From Fructobacillus papyriferae (GTDB lineage Bacteria; Bacillota; Bacilli; Lactobacillales; Lactobacillaceae), in assembly GCF_018437225.1 (NCBI RefSeq), contig NZ_JAAMFI010000001.1, forward strand, positions 62,001 to 126,000: 64,000 nucleotides of DNA, written 5' to 3'. The notes below the pieces were generated by a model. That model was given only the letters and a program-made list of their open reading frames with translations, was not told the DNA's origin and ran no database searches. Position 1 is the first letter of the stretch, and every line of letters starts with the position of its first letter. Of this stretch, positions 53,179-62,016 are shown in pieces. Made by a program: the position numbers and the translations under genes.

Positions 53179-54606
53179 ATGTATTTAAAAAATCCATTTC
53201 GACGAGAAAAGAAAATGGGGATGACTTTTCGCCCCGCTTATACCTCGCAAAAAGAAAAGAAGCCACTCCCACGCTTTTTAAAAATCGTGATCATTCTCTT
53301 TCTTTCCATCCTTATTCTTGGTAGTTTGGGGTATGTGGGCACGGCTTATGTTGAAAATCGTGATCAAATAAAAGCTTCGTCAAAAAAATTAGATGGCGAA
53401 GCCATGAAGCTCCATGTTAAAGCGCGCAACGCCTTTGTCATCGATGCCAATACTGGTCAGATTCTGGGACAAAAAAATCCAGATCAGGTCATCGGCATTG
53501 CCTCGCAAAGTAAAATGTTAACGGCCTATGCTGTTTTGCAAGCAATTGACGATGGGGATTACCAATGGGATACGCCGGTTAAGTTTACTAAGTCATCGGA
53601 TTGGTCAGACAAAGATGCGGCCATGTATGCCCATTTGGATGTCAAAGAAGGGGAGACGTTGACAGTTAAGGAACTCTTTACGGCCATGTTTACGACATCG
53701 GCTAACGATGCTTCCTTAGCCTTGGCGGACTTTGCTAAAAAGAAGTCTGAAAGCCAGCAGGAATTTTTGGAGCGTTGGGCAAAAAAGCTCGGCCTAAAGG
53801 ATACGGTCTGGTATAACGCAGCTGGTCAGGTTAATGACGATGCCTTTTCGTACAAGGTGAAGTCGGCGAAAAAGACGGCAGAAAACAAGGCGACGCCTCG
53901 TGATTTGGCTATGTTAGCTTATCAAATCGTTAAAGACTACCCAGATATCAAGGACTTCTACAAAAAGCGTGGTTTGGTTTATACGCCAAATGGAGAGGAA
54001 AGTAACTTAAAGATCAAACTGACTGAAGGTGGTAAGTTTGAACAAGAAATCGCAAGTCAGCTGAATAATCCTAAAAATCTGACAGTTGAAGGATTAAAGA
54101 CTGGTTCGACGCCTGAAACTGGTGGCGCATTGACTGGTTTGATTAAAGACCAATCCGGGCATGAATTTATCACAGTGGTTTCTGGCGCTGGTCGCTATAC
54201 TGACTCTAAGGAGCGTTATCAAGCAACCCTTGACGCCGTTTCAGAGGTGCTTGATCACTATCAGAATCAGTCGATTGATGCTGGTCAGTCCATTCCTGGT
54301 CAAAAGACGACTAAAAACGCCTGGGCCAAGGGTGGCCAAGTGCAACTGGTGACAAAAGAAAAGCGGACGTATTGGATAAAGAAATCGGAAACGGGAAAGC
54401 TTTCGTTTGCCAGAGTTAAACGTTACAATAGCCAATCTTTGAGTGATGACGACACGGTTTTGTCGGTTCCGGCTAATATTAAAGCTAGTTATTTGACAGG
54501 CGTGAGTGAAAACGAACGCAACCTGCCGCTAACGAATAAAGAAATGGTGGAACAGCTAGACGAAGGTGGCTATCGCAGCAACTGGTTGCGTTTCTACCAA
54601 TCATAA
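53179..54606 (+). CDS. dacA: D-alanyl-D-alanine carboxypeptidase (DacA, PBP5 type)
   Basis: Membrane-bound low-molecular-weight PBP that trims the terminal D-Ala from peptidoglycan stems. Seen: basic N-terminus, one hydrophobic helix (about residues 37-58), SQSK (Ser109-Lys112), SAN (174-176) and KTGS (307-310), then a C-terminal beta domain. The usual C-terminal amphipathic anchor is not evident, so the N-terminal helix probably serves as an uncleaved anchor. The start is uncertain: TTG 53167, ATG 53179 or ATG 53215 are in frame and none has a strong ribosome-binding site. Likely cotranscribed with upp. Confidence 0.92.
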   Translation: MYLKNPFRREKKMGMTFRPAYTSQKEKKPLPRFLKIVIILFLSILILGSLGYVGTAYVENRDQIKASSKKLDGEAMKLHVKARNAFVIDANTGQILGQKNPDQVIGIASQSKMLTAYAVLQAIDDGDYQWDTPVKFTKSSDWSDKDAAMYAHLDVKEGETLTVKELFTAMFTTSANDASLALADFAKKKSESQQEFLERWAKKLGLKDTVWYNAAGQVNDDAFSYKVKSAKKTAENKATPRDLAMLAYQIVKDYPDIKDFYKKRGLVYTPNGEESNLKIKLTEGGKFEQEIASQLNNPKNLTVEGLKTGSTPETGGALTGLIKDQSGHEFITVVSGAGRYTDSKERYQATLDAVSEVLDHYQNQSIDAGQSIPGQKTTKNAWAKGGQVQLVTKEKRTYWIKKSETGKLSFARVKRYNSQSLSDDDTVLSVPANIKASYLTGVSENERNLPLTNKEMVEQLDEGGYRSNWLRFYQS

Positions 54607-54611
54607 GAAAC

Positions 54612-54648
54612 AAAAGGCCTGACGAATCGAAGCGTCAGGCCTTTTTGA
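54612..54648 (+). terminator. Intrinsic terminator after dacA
   Basis: AAAAGGCCTGACG, 8-nt loop, CGTCAGGCCTTTTT. Confidence 0.92.
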
Positions 54649-54663
54649 TTTCGTGAAGTGAAA

Positions 54664-54700
54664 GAAAAAAAGCGAAACCATCGGGTTTCGCTTTTTTTGA
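54664..54700 (-). terminator. Intrinsic terminator for the YtxH-like gene
   Basis: AAAAAAAGCGAAACC, ATCG loop, GGTTTCGCTTTTTTT; lies just beyond the stop of the minus-strand gene and back to back with the dacA terminator. Confidence 0.88.
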
Positions 54701-54704
54701 CTAT

Positions 54705-55031
54705 TTATTTGTCCGAAACGCCAGCGCGTTCCTTCAATTGAGCCAATTGGTCATCCAATGATGCGCTCATGTCATCCTTCTTTGCTGCAGCTTGTCCCTT
54801 AACTTCATGGAACTTGTTCTTTGCTTGATTGGCCTTGTCCTTACCGGCATCAGTCAAATCAGCAGCTTTTTGCTTTCCGTAAGCAAGGGCTTCTTGGCCC
54901 TTTGCCTTACCAGTTTCGACAGCGTCTTGAGCCTTTTCTTTCCAGTCGACGACGCGGTCGTCATCCTTTAACAACATGTAGGCCAAGGCTGCGTTACCAA
55001 ACAGTGATACACCAAGTAAAAAGTTCTTCAT
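54705..55031 (-). CDS. YtxH-like/general-stress small protein
   Basis: A 108-residue protein. One short hydrophobic N-terminal segment (about residues 3-20, FLLGVSLFGNAALAYMLL) is followed by a long, charged, Ala/Lys/Asp-rich helical region with repeated GKxKGQEA and AGKDKANQAKNK motifs, like YtxH or late-embryogenesis-type stress proteins. Probably membrane-anchored with a flexible cytoplasmic or surface rod. AAGGAG lies before the ATG. A promoter on the minus strand is at 55063-55090. Function not established; stress expression is inferred only from family resemblance. Confidence 0.75.
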   Translation of the reverse strand: MKNFLLGVSLFGNAALAYMLLKDDDRVVDWKEKAQDAVETGKAKGQEALAYGKQKAADLTDAGKDKANQAKNKFHEVKGQAAAKKDDMSASLDDQLAQLKERAGVSDK

Positions 55032-55062
55032 AGCAGAAACTCCTTTTCTCTTCTTTCCTTTA

Positions 55063-55090
55063 TTATGGCGATCGGTTCTAAAAAAGTCAA
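55063..55090 (-). promoter_or_regulatory. Promoter of the YtxH-like gene
   Basis: On the minus strand TTGACT (complement of 55085-55090), 16-bp spacer, CATAAT (complement of 55063-55068). Confidence 0.7.
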
Positions 55091-55157
55091 ATGTTACAAG
55101 AATGAAAAGACATGAAAAAAAGCGTTGATTGGTCCGTGTGATTAAAGGTGAAAATGT

Positions 55158-55163
55158 TATAAT
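55158..55163 (+). promoter_or_regulatory. -10 element of map
   Basis: TATAAT 33 bases before the map ATG; no -35 at normal spacing. Confidence 0.55.
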
Positions 55164-55196
55164 GAAAGTAATTTGGAAGATAGGAAAGGGACATTC

Positions 55197-55985
55197 ATGA
55201 TTAGTTTAAAATCACCACGTGAAATTGAAGCGATGCGCAAGTCTGGTGCGATTATTGCCGGCATGCACCACATGCTTCGCGATTTGATTAAGCCAGGACT
55301 CGATACTTGGGAAATTGAGACTAAGTGTAAGGCATACATCGAGGATCACGGTGGGGTTCCTTTGCAAATTGGGTTTGAAGGCTTCAAGTACGCCGTCACG
55401 GTTTCAGTGAATAGTGAAGTGGCCCACGGCTTGCCTCGCAAGGGGCTAAAGTTGAAGAACGGCGATTTGGTCAAAGTCGATACGGTTGTTGGCTTGGATG
55501 GGGCTGTTTCTGACTCTGCTTGGTCTTATGCCGTCGGTGAAGTGTCACCAGAAGTCAAGAAGTTGATGGAAGTGGCCAAGAAGTCGTTATATTTGGGAAT
55601 CGATCAAGCCGTTGTCGGAAATCGTGTTGGGGATATTGGTGCCGCTATCCAACGGTACGCTGAAGACGAAATGGGCTATGGTGACGTGCGCCAATACATT
55701 GGTCACGGGGTTGGCCCAACGATGCACGAAGACCCACAGATTCCACACTTTGGAAAAGCCGGACACGGTCTTCGTTTGAAGGAAGGAATGACCATTACCA
55801 TCGAGCCCATGATTAACATGGGCGGATGGGAAGTTGAAACCGACGAAACACCAGAAGATGGTTGGACGGTTCGGACCTTAGATGGATCGTGGTCTGCACA
55901 ATATGAACACACTTTGGCGATCACAAAGGATGGCCCAAAGATCTTGACTTCACAGGATCCAGAAGAAGACGCCAAGTATTTGTAA
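55197..55985 (+). CDS. map: Methionine aminopeptidase type I
   Basis: Removes the initiator methionine from nascent proteins. Seen: LKSPREIEAMRKSG opening, then the dinuclear metal ligands: Asp in LVKVDTVVGLDG, Asp in AVSDSAW, His in GHGVGPTMHEDP, Glu in TIEPMINMG and Glu in QYEHT. Length of 262 residues is normal. ATG 55197 is chosen for its AGGAAAGGG site; an in-frame TTG eight codons earlier is rejected. No zinc-finger extension. Confidence 0.97.
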   Translation: MISLKSPREIEAMRKSGAIIAGMHHMLRDLIKPGLDTWEIETKCKAYIEDHGGVPLQIGFEGFKYAVTVSVNSEVAHGLPRKGLKLKNGDLVKVDTVVGLDGAVSDSAWSYAVGEVSPEVKKLMEVAKKSLYLGIDQAVVGNRVGDIGAAIQRYAEDEMGYGDVRQYIGHGVGPTMHEDPQIPHFGKAGHGLRLKEGMTITIEPMINMGGWEVETDETPEDGWTVRTLDGSWSAQYEHTLAITKDGPKILTSQDPEEDAKYL

Positions 55986-56014
55986 GAGACTGAATGTTCA
56001 GTGACGAGGTTAGC

Positions 56015-57376
56015 ATGGCATTACCAGACGCTTTCATCGCAAAATATCAAGACCTGCTCAAAGAACAAAGCGGGCCTTTTTTTGCGGCTTTAAGGGGACC
56101 AGTTGACAAGGGATTTCGTTTGAATCCCTTAAAAGCCAATCAAGTTCCCGTCGACCTTTCTTTAGGACAACCGGTGCCTTGGTCGAAAAACGGTTACTTT
56201 GGTCAAGTCGATGGCAAAGGCATTGACCACACAACTGGCTTGGTTTACTCACAGGAACCGTCGGCCCAGTTCGTGGCTGAAGTGGTCGACGCCCAGCCTG
56301 GCGAAAAAGTCTTAGATTTGGCAGCTGCACCCGGTGGAAAATCGACGCAGTTAGCCGGTCAGATGCAGGGTTCGGGATTGCTTTGGACGAACGAGATTTT
56401 CTTCTCTCGGGCCAAGATTTTGTCCGAAAACATTGAGCGCTTTGGGGTGTCAAATGCTATCGTGTCTTCTTCTGATTCCAAGGATCTAGCCAAGGCGTTG
56501 CCCGCATTCTTTGACCGTGTCTTACTGGACACGCCCTGCTCTGGTGAGGGGATGTTCCGTAAGGATCCAGACGCCATTTCTTACTGGTCGGAAGACTATC
56601 CGAAAGAATGTGCGGAGCGGTCGGAAGGAATTCTTTCCAACGCTGTGCAGATGGTCAAGCCAGGTGGTACTTTAGTTTACTCAACTTGTACTTTTGCACC
56701 GGAAGAAGACGAGCAGACGATTGCCTGGCTGCTTAAAAACTACCCGGAATTTTCGCTCGTTGATATCGACAAAGTGCCGGGCTCGGGCATTCAAGATGCC
56801 CGTCCGGACTGGGCGGATGGTAATCCGGATTTGAAAAAGGCCGCCCGCCTTTGGCCACAGGACCTGCCTGGCGAAGGGCACTTTGTCGCCAAGCTGGTGA
56901 AGGCAGCAGATGCTGAGCCGGTAAAAACGATTAAAACCCAGAAGGGCGATCGAATTTCTGCTGAAGAAGAAACCTTGCTGCAAAACTTTTTGAAGGAAAC
57001 GGTGCCCGGCTTAGACGTCGACTTTTCGCGTCTGGTTCGCTTTGGCGACCGAGTCTTTATGATCCCTTCCGACTGCCCAGCCTTTCAAAAGATTAAGATC
57101 TTACGGGCCGGCCTTTGTCTTGGAACTTTTAAGAAGAAACGGTTTGAACCCGACCATGCTTTGGCGCTAGCCATTCAACCGGATCAGGCGGCTCAGGTCT
57201 TTGCCATCGATGATGCTGCCGCTTTTCAGGCCTACATTCACGGAGAAGCTCTGAACACCAAAGCTGATCTGCAGAAGGGCTTTGTTTTGATGACGGCCGG
57301 AGGAAACGGGGTCGGTTGGGCCAAGTTTGTGAACGGGCAACTCAAGAACTTTTATCCAAAGGGACTACGCCACTAA
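56015..57376 (+). CDS. NOL1/NOP2/Sun family rRNA cytosine-C5 methyltransferase (RsmF-like)
   Basis: SAM-dependent m5C methyltransferase. Seen: N-terminal RNA-binding helices, YSQEPSAQF, SAM motif LDLAAAPGGKSTQLA (around residue 104), catalytic DTPCSGEGMFRKDP and STCTFAPEEDEQ cysteines, then a C-terminal RsmF-type/PUA-like region. It has 453 residues. ATG 56015 is chosen because GAGG lies six bases upstream; an earlier in-frame ATG at 55994 has no site. Exact rRNA target cannot be read from sequence. The DUF1831 gene follows at 35 bases. Confidence 0.93.
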   Translation: MALPDAFIAKYQDLLKEQSGPFFAALRGPVDKGFRLNPLKANQVPVDLSLGQPVPWSKNGYFGQVDGKGIDHTTGLVYSQEPSAQFVAEVVDAQPGEKVLDLAAAPGGKSTQLAGQMQGSGLLWTNEIFFSRAKILSENIERFGVSNAIVSSSDSKDLAKALPAFFDRVLLDTPCSGEGMFRKDPDAISYWSEDYPKECAERSEGILSNAVQMVKPGGTLVYSTCTFAPEEDEQTIAWLLKNYPEFSLVDIDKVPGSGIQDARPDWADGNPDLKKAARLWPQDLPGEGHFVAKLVKAADAEPVKTIKTQKGDRISAEEETLLQNFLKETVPGLDVDFSRLVRFGDRVFMIPSDCPAFQKIKILRAGLCLGTFKKKRFEPDHALALAIQPDQAAQVFAIDDAAAFQAYIHGEALNTKADLQKGFVLMTAGGNGVGWAKFVNGQLKNFYPKGLRH

Positions 57377-57411
57377 GAACGTGGTGGCAGCCAATGCAAA
57401 GGAGAAATGAT

Positions 57412-57750
57412 ATGGCTTTTCAAGAACAATTTTCAATCAACGATTTGGGCACTTTCAAGATTAGCCCATCGATTAAGAAATTCACGCTGATGGATCTTGG
57501 CTTTGTCGTCAACAACGCAGGTGCCTTCGTCATGAAACGGTCCTTGCAACCGGAAAAGCCGGTGGATCAGGCCATCAGCCTGAAGGTTGTGGTCAAAAAA
57601 GATTTGTCCTCCTTAAAGGTGGACGTTGTCGGTGCTGCTGGTGGATCAGTCGATATCAAAAAACGTGATGACAGAGCGGAAATGACCGAACTCGTTTCGT
57701 TCTTCTTGAAAGAACTCGTTGATCGCCAAGTTTTGGAGCAAGTAGCATGA
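57412..57750 (+). CDS. DUF1831 family protein
   Basis: A 112-residue soluble protein with the DUF1831 pattern (FSINDLGTFKISPSIKKFTLMD then NNAGAFVMKRSL; split here). The family is confined to lactic acid bacteria and relatives, often beside cysteine desulfurase genes, and has no established function. GGAGA precedes the ATG at 57412; the open frame upstream of it overlaps the methyltransferase gene. Its last four bases overlap the start of the phosphoglycerate-mutase family gene (ATGA), so the two are translationally coupled. Confidence 0.85.
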   Translation: MAFQEQFSINDLGTFKISPSIKKFTLMDLGFVVNNAGAFVMKRSLQPEKPVDQAISLKVVVKKDLSSLKVDVVGAAGGSVDIKKRDDRAEMTELVSFFLKELVDRQVLEQVA

Positions 57751-58403
57751 CAACTTTTTACTTTGTCCGTCATGGCCAAACAGAATGGAATTTGGAGAAG
57801 CGCTTTCAGGGGGCCCAGGGCGATTCGCCTTTGTTGGCTTCCTCCTATGAGGATATGGGAAAAGTCGGTACTTTCTTGAAAGATAAAGGCATTAGCCGTG
57901 CCTTTTCATCGCCTTTGCCCCGTGCAAACAAAACTGCCCAGACGATCGTTTCTCATTTGCCAAAGCAGCCGAAGTTGTCCTTGCACTCAAACATCGTCGA
58001 GGTTGGCCTTGGGGACTGGGAAGGGCAGAAAAAAGAAGATGTGGCGAAGAACTATCCGAAAGCCTATGACATTTACCAAAATCACTTAGAAGAATTTGAA
58101 GGGCAGGGCTTTCACGGCGAAGGGTACACTAAAGCCGTGCGACGCTTCCGACGTTTTATCGAGCAAGTCGCCAAGGATTATCCAGATGAATCCGTTTTGA
58201 TCGTGGCCCACGGCCTGATTTTGACCTTTGGCATGACCAATCTTTTGGAAGTGCCACGAGAAGAAATTCGTTTTCGCCTGGGTGGTTTGTCCAACACATC
58301 GACAACGACCATCCAATCGACCGACGGGAAGCACTTCAAGCTCATTCAGTGGAACCAAACGGACTATCTGGGCAAGGAACAGGACGCGTCAACAACGATT
58401 TAA
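57747..58403 (+). CDS. Histidine phosphatase (phosphoglycerate mutase) family protein
   Basis: Branch-1 histidine phosphatase of 218 residues. Seen: FVRHGQTEWN with the phosphorylated His at the N-terminus, SSPLPRANKTAQTI, a catalytic acid region EVGLGDWEGQ, and VAHGLILTFG with the second His. Cofactor-dependent glycolytic mutases are longer and carry a different insert, so this is more likely a broad or sugar phosphatase of the GpmB type. Translation is coupled to the DUF1831 gene. Confidence 0.92.
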   Translation: MTTFYFVRHGQTEWNLEKRFQGAQGDSPLLASSYEDMGKVGTFLKDKGISRAFSSPLPRANKTAQTIVSHLPKQPKLSLHSNIVEVGLGDWEGQKKEDVAKNYPKAYDIYQNHLEEFEGQGFHGEGYTKAVRRFRRFIEQVAKDYPDESVLIVAHGLILTFGMTNLLEVPREEIRFRLGGLSNTSTTTIQSTDGKHFKLIQWNQTDYLGKEQDASTTI

Positions 58404-58456
58404 AGAACAAATGGTACTTTTTTGTACCGTACATAGCAAAAACAGAGTAGGACGAG

Positions 58457-60973
58457 ATGGTAAGAACGATTTCTGAGGACAATCAAGTACAGGGCATTCT
58501 GCAAAACGTGATTTTTGCGGCCAATGATTCCTACTTTAAGATTCTCTCCATCCAGGTTGCAGACAACGATTTCGACTGGGGTGAAGACGAAATCATCGTG
58601 ACCGGAACCTTTGCTTCGGTAAAACCTGGCTCGAGCTACGCCTTCTTTGGCCAGCTGACCAACCACCCACGATACGGCCAGCAGTTCCAGGCGGCTCGTT
58701 ATGAAAACCAGGTAGCGACCGATGAAAAAGGGCTGATTGCTTTCTTTTCGTCTGGCGACTTTGCCGGAATCGGGAAGAAAACGGCCGAAAAGATCGTTGA
58801 TGCTTTGGGCGAAGACGCCTTGGACAAGATTTTGGCAGACCCTTCGGTTTTGACCGGTTTGTTGAAGCCAAAGGTAGCTGACAACTTGGTCGAGACCTTA
58901 AAGAACAATATGGGATTGGAACGTCTCTTTGCATTCGGACACAAGGTTGGGCTGTCGGCGGATCTCGCTGGCCGGCTCTTCGATCAATATGGCGAAGAAG
59001 CTCAGAAAATCATTGCGGAGCAGCCTTACCAGTTGGTCTACGATGTCGATGGTCTGCCTTTCAAAAAAGTCGACGAAATCGCCCGTAAGGCCGGGTTCGA
59101 CGAAATTAGCCCCGAGCGGTTGAAGGCCGGTGTCTTTTCGGCCATAAAAAACGCCTGTTTTTCAAACGGCCACACTTATTTGACCGTTGAGCAAAGTCGC
59201 CAAGCAGCTTGGACGATGTTGGGAAATGCCTTGGTCGACCCGGAAAGAAACATCGATGCCGCTTTGGGCGCCTTGGTGGCGGAACACCACTTGGCTTATT
59301 TCGAAGGGGCTTATCAACCGCGCGATTTAGCCGTGGCAGAAGAAACGGTCGCAGACAAAGTGATCGAATTGTCCGAGAAAAAATCAGCAATTTTGACAAA
59401 TGAGGAAGTGGTTAACGCTGCTTTTGTCGTGCCAGACCAACTCCAGCTGGACGAGATTCAAGAAGAAGCAGTCAAAAAAGCCCTGGCCAGTCAACTTTTT
59501 GTCTTGACGGGTGGCCCTGGAACGGGAAAAACCACCGTTACTAAGACCCTGATCAAAACCTGGGAGGCCTTGGTTAAGAAGCAGGCGCGAGAAGAGAAAA
59601 AAGATCAGGACTGGCTGAAAGAGCAGCGCGTTCGGCTCGCGTCACCAACGGGCCGTGCTGCTAAGCGCATGACGGAAATTACGGGTTATGAGGCGACGAC
59701 GATTCACCGATTACTTGGTATTTCGGATGGGGATGATGCTGAATTTGATGCGGATCATCCACTTTCCGGTGGCCTTTTGGTGATCGACGAGGCGTCGATG
59801 CTAGATAGTGATTTAGCGGCGGCCCTTTTTACGGCTATTCCAAAGACAATGCACGTCGTTTTGGTCGGCGATGCTGACCAATTACCATCGGTTGGGCCAG
59901 GAAACATACTGGCGGATTTGATTAAAAGCCCAATGGTCGATCACGTCGCTTTGCAGCGAATTTACCGTCAGGGGAAGGGCTCGTCCATTTCGGAACTGGC
60001 CGCGGCTATTAATGACGGAAAACTGCCCGCTGATTTTTTGGAAAAGAAAAAGGACCGGTCAACTTTTTTGACAAAAACGCCACAGGTTCCTTCAGCAGTT
60101 GGTCAGGTTTTGTCTTCTGCCATCAAAAAAGGCTTTTCGGCTGATCAAGTTCAAGTTTTGGCACCGATGTACAAAACGCAAGCCGGTGTAAATGCTTTAA
60201 ATCAGCTTGCACAGGATCTTTTCAATCCGGTTGAGGCAGGCCAAAAGACCTTGCAGTATGGGGACACCTTTTTTCGCCTTGGCGACAAGGTGTTGCAGCT
60301 TGAAAACGATAGCGAACGTGACATTTACAATGGTGACATGGGAGAGGTTGTGGCGGTATATAACCAATCGGATAAGGGGGTTTCTTCCGATGCTTTGGTT
60401 GTTGATTTTGCCGGCCAAGAAGTCTGGTATACACCAAAAACATTGAACCAGTTAACATTGGCCTATGCAACGACGATTCATAAGGCCCAAGGAAACGAAT
60501 TCAAACTGGTTCTTCTTGTTTTGAGTTCACAATTTAAAATCATGCTCAATCAAAATCTGGTGTATACGGCCATTACAAGAGCTAAAGAAGCGTTGGTCAT
60601 GGTGGGGGACTATGATGCCTTTTTGTATGCGGCAGAACACGAAGTGCCCGCTCGGCAAACTAAGCTCGGCTTACTACTTTCAGGAAAGAGTAAACCTTCT
60701 GGTCAGGCAATCAAGAAAAGAAAAAAAGCGCTTAAGGAGACAAAGACGCAACAGTCCGAAAAAATGCCTCCCCTTCAATCGAACCAGTCGTCTCCTGACA
60801 CTTTTAAGAGTCAGACAACAGCAAAAAAGGGGCAAAAAGAACCTGACACTGCTCAACCTGATTTGCTGCCAAACGCCCTGACGGCCAGTCATTTAGCAGC
60901 AAACATCGACCCCATGATCGGGATGGCTGACCTTTGTCCTGCTGATTTTATGCCCGAACAATCAGAAATTTAG
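58457..60973 (+). CDS. recD2: ATP-dependent DNA helicase RecD2
   Basis: SF1B 5'-3' helicase of the RecD2 type, acting in DNA repair and fork stability without RecBC. Seen: N-terminal OB-like domain (about residues 1-90), helix-hairpin-helix region, Walker A GGPGTGKT at 352-359, Walker B LLVIDEASMLD, QRIYRQGKG motif, and C-terminal TIHKAQGNEF and YTAITRAK. It has 838 residues including a disordered Lys/Gln/Ser-rich tail from about residue 745. AGGACGAG is a modest ribosome-binding site. The prs -10 element lies at its 3' end. Confidence 0.96.
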   Translation: MVRTISEDNQVQGILQNVIFAANDSYFKILSIQVADNDFDWGEDEIIVTGTFASVKPGSSYAFFGQLTNHPRYGQQFQAARYENQVATDEKGLIAFFSSGDFAGIGKKTAEKIVDALGEDALDKILADPSVLTGLLKPKVADNLVETLKNNMGLERLFAFGHKVGLSADLAGRLFDQYGEEAQKIIAEQPYQLVYDVDGLPFKKVDEIARKAGFDEISPERLKAGVFSAIKNACFSNGHTYLTVEQSRQAAWTMLGNALVDPERNIDAALGALVAEHHLAYFEGAYQPRDLAVAEETVADKVIELSEKKSAILTNEEVVNAAFVVPDQLQLDEIQEEAVKKALASQLFVLTGGPGTGKTTVTKTLIKTWEALVKKQAREEKKDQDWLKEQRVRLASPTGRAAKRMTEITGYEATTIHRLLGISDGDDAEFDADHPLSGGLLVIDEASMLDSDLAAALFTAIPKTMHVVLVGDADQLPSVGPGNILADLIKSPMVDHVALQRIYRQGKGSSISELAAAINDGKLPADFLEKKKDRSTFLTKTPQVPSAVGQVLSSAIKKGFSADQVQVLAPMYKTQAGVNALNQLAQDLFNPVEAGQKTLQYGDTFFRLGDKVLQLENDSERDIYNGDMGEVVAVYNQSDKGVSSDALVVDFAGQEVWYTPKTLNQLTLAYATTIHKAQGNEFKLVLLVLSSQFKIMLNQNLVYTAITRAKEALVMVGDYDAFLYAAEHEVPARQTKLGLLLSGKSKPSGQAIKKRKKALKETKTQQSEKMPPLQSNQSSPDTFKSQTTAKKGQKEPDTAQPDLLPNALTASHLAANIDPMIGMADLCPADFMPEQSEI

Positions 60974-60979
60974 TATAAT
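60974..60979 (+). promoter_or_regulatory. -10 element of prs
   Basis: TATAAT directly after the recD2 stop codon, 71 bases before the prs ATG; -35 unclear. Confidence 0.5.
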
Positions 60980-61050
60980 GAAGAAAGTAAGCGCCCCCTT
61001 TGATGATTGTGGGCCGCACAAAAGTTTGAAAGAATCCATTTGGAGCCATT

Positions 61051-62013
61051 ATGACTGTTAATCCAAAATTTCGCCTTTTTGATTTAGGCATTAACGAAGA
61101 CTTTTCAAAAAAAGTTGCTGAAAAAATTGGCGTGCCCCTGTCGCCCGTTGACATTCGCACCTTTGCCGACCGTGAAATTTATGAACGCATTGTTGAGTCC
61201 GTTCGCGGGATTGACGTTTACGTCATTGCCCCAATCGCGGACCCAGTGAACGAGAACTTCATGAAGTTGATGATTTTTATCGATGCGGCCAAACGAACGT
61301 CGGCGAAATCCATTAATGTCATCATTCCCTATATGGGCTATGCCCGTTCTGATCGTAAGACTCGGTCCCGTGAACCGATCGCAGCCCGGTTGTTGGCTGA
61401 TATGCTGCAGGATCAAGGAATTAAGCGTGTTATGACTATGGATTTGCACACGGCGCAACTCCAAGGCTTTTTCGATATACCGGTTGACCATTTGTTGGCT
61501 TTGCCAGCCCAAGTTGACTATTTGGAAAAGTCGGGGTTGACGGGGCAAGACGTGGTCTGCGTGGCTTCTGGTCCATCAACGTTGAAATTAGTACAACGGT
61601 TGGCCTCCGCAATCAATAGTCAGTGGGCCATCATCGATCAGGATCGTGATCCGAACCAAGAAGCCCGTGTAACAGGGCAAGTTGCTTTAAAGCATGCCAT
61701 TATTGTGGCTGATATGGTGGATACGGGGCAGACGATGATGAAGGCTGCTTCTGCTTTGAAACAAGCTGGAGCGGCTGAAATCAATGGCTTGGCCACCCAC
61801 GGCGTTTTCTCGGACCAGGCCTCTGAAAAATTGCAGGCGTCTGATTTGGATCGACTGATGGTTTCGGATACGGTGGCCATTCCAGCGCACAAACAGTTTG
61901 CCAAATTGGAAGTCATCTCAGTGGCTCACCTGTTTGCGGAAGCCTTGCAGCAGGTCATTGAGCAAAAGTCTTTGGCAAATGTGCTCTTGCCAGCAGACGA
62001 GCGGAAGGATTAA
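61051..62013 (+). CDS. prs: Ribose-phosphate pyrophosphokinase-like protein, divergent paralogue
   Basis: PRPP synthetase family, 320 residues. The N-terminal half is canonical: FADREIYERIVESVRG, IPYMGYARSDRKTRSREPI and MDLHTAQLQGFFDIPVDHL. The C-terminal half is not: the family's pyrophosphate loop (usually SPDHGGVxRA) reads ASGPSTLKLV, the flexible-loop KRR reads DQDRDP, and the ribose-phosphate loop (usually DDIIDTAGT) reads ADMVDTGQT. Catalysis may be weak or the role regulatory; a canonical prs would be expected elsewhere. GGAG lies before the ATG. The SGNH hydrolase gene follows after three bases. Confidence 0.85.
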   Translation: MTVNPKFRLFDLGINEDFSKKVAEKIGVPLSPVDIRTFADREIYERIVESVRGIDVYVIAPIADPVNENFMKLMIFIDAAKRTSAKSINVIIPYMGYARSDRKTRSREPIAARLLADMLQDQGIKRVMTMDLHTAQLQGFFDIPVDHLLALPAQVDYLEKSGLTGQDVVCVASGPSTLKLVQRLASAINSQWAIIDQDRDPNQEARVTGQVALKHAIIVADMVDTGQTMMKAASALKQAGAAEINGLATHGVFSDQASEKLQASDLDRLMVSDTVAIPAHKQFAKLEVISVAHLFAEALQQVIEQKSLANVLLPADERKD

Positions 62014-62016
62014 TTC

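Noticed and set aside
58404-58456. Inverted repeat GGTAC-T6-GTACC before recD2 as a terminator
   Set aside because: The stem is only five base pairs, the T-run is in the loop and no T-run follows it.
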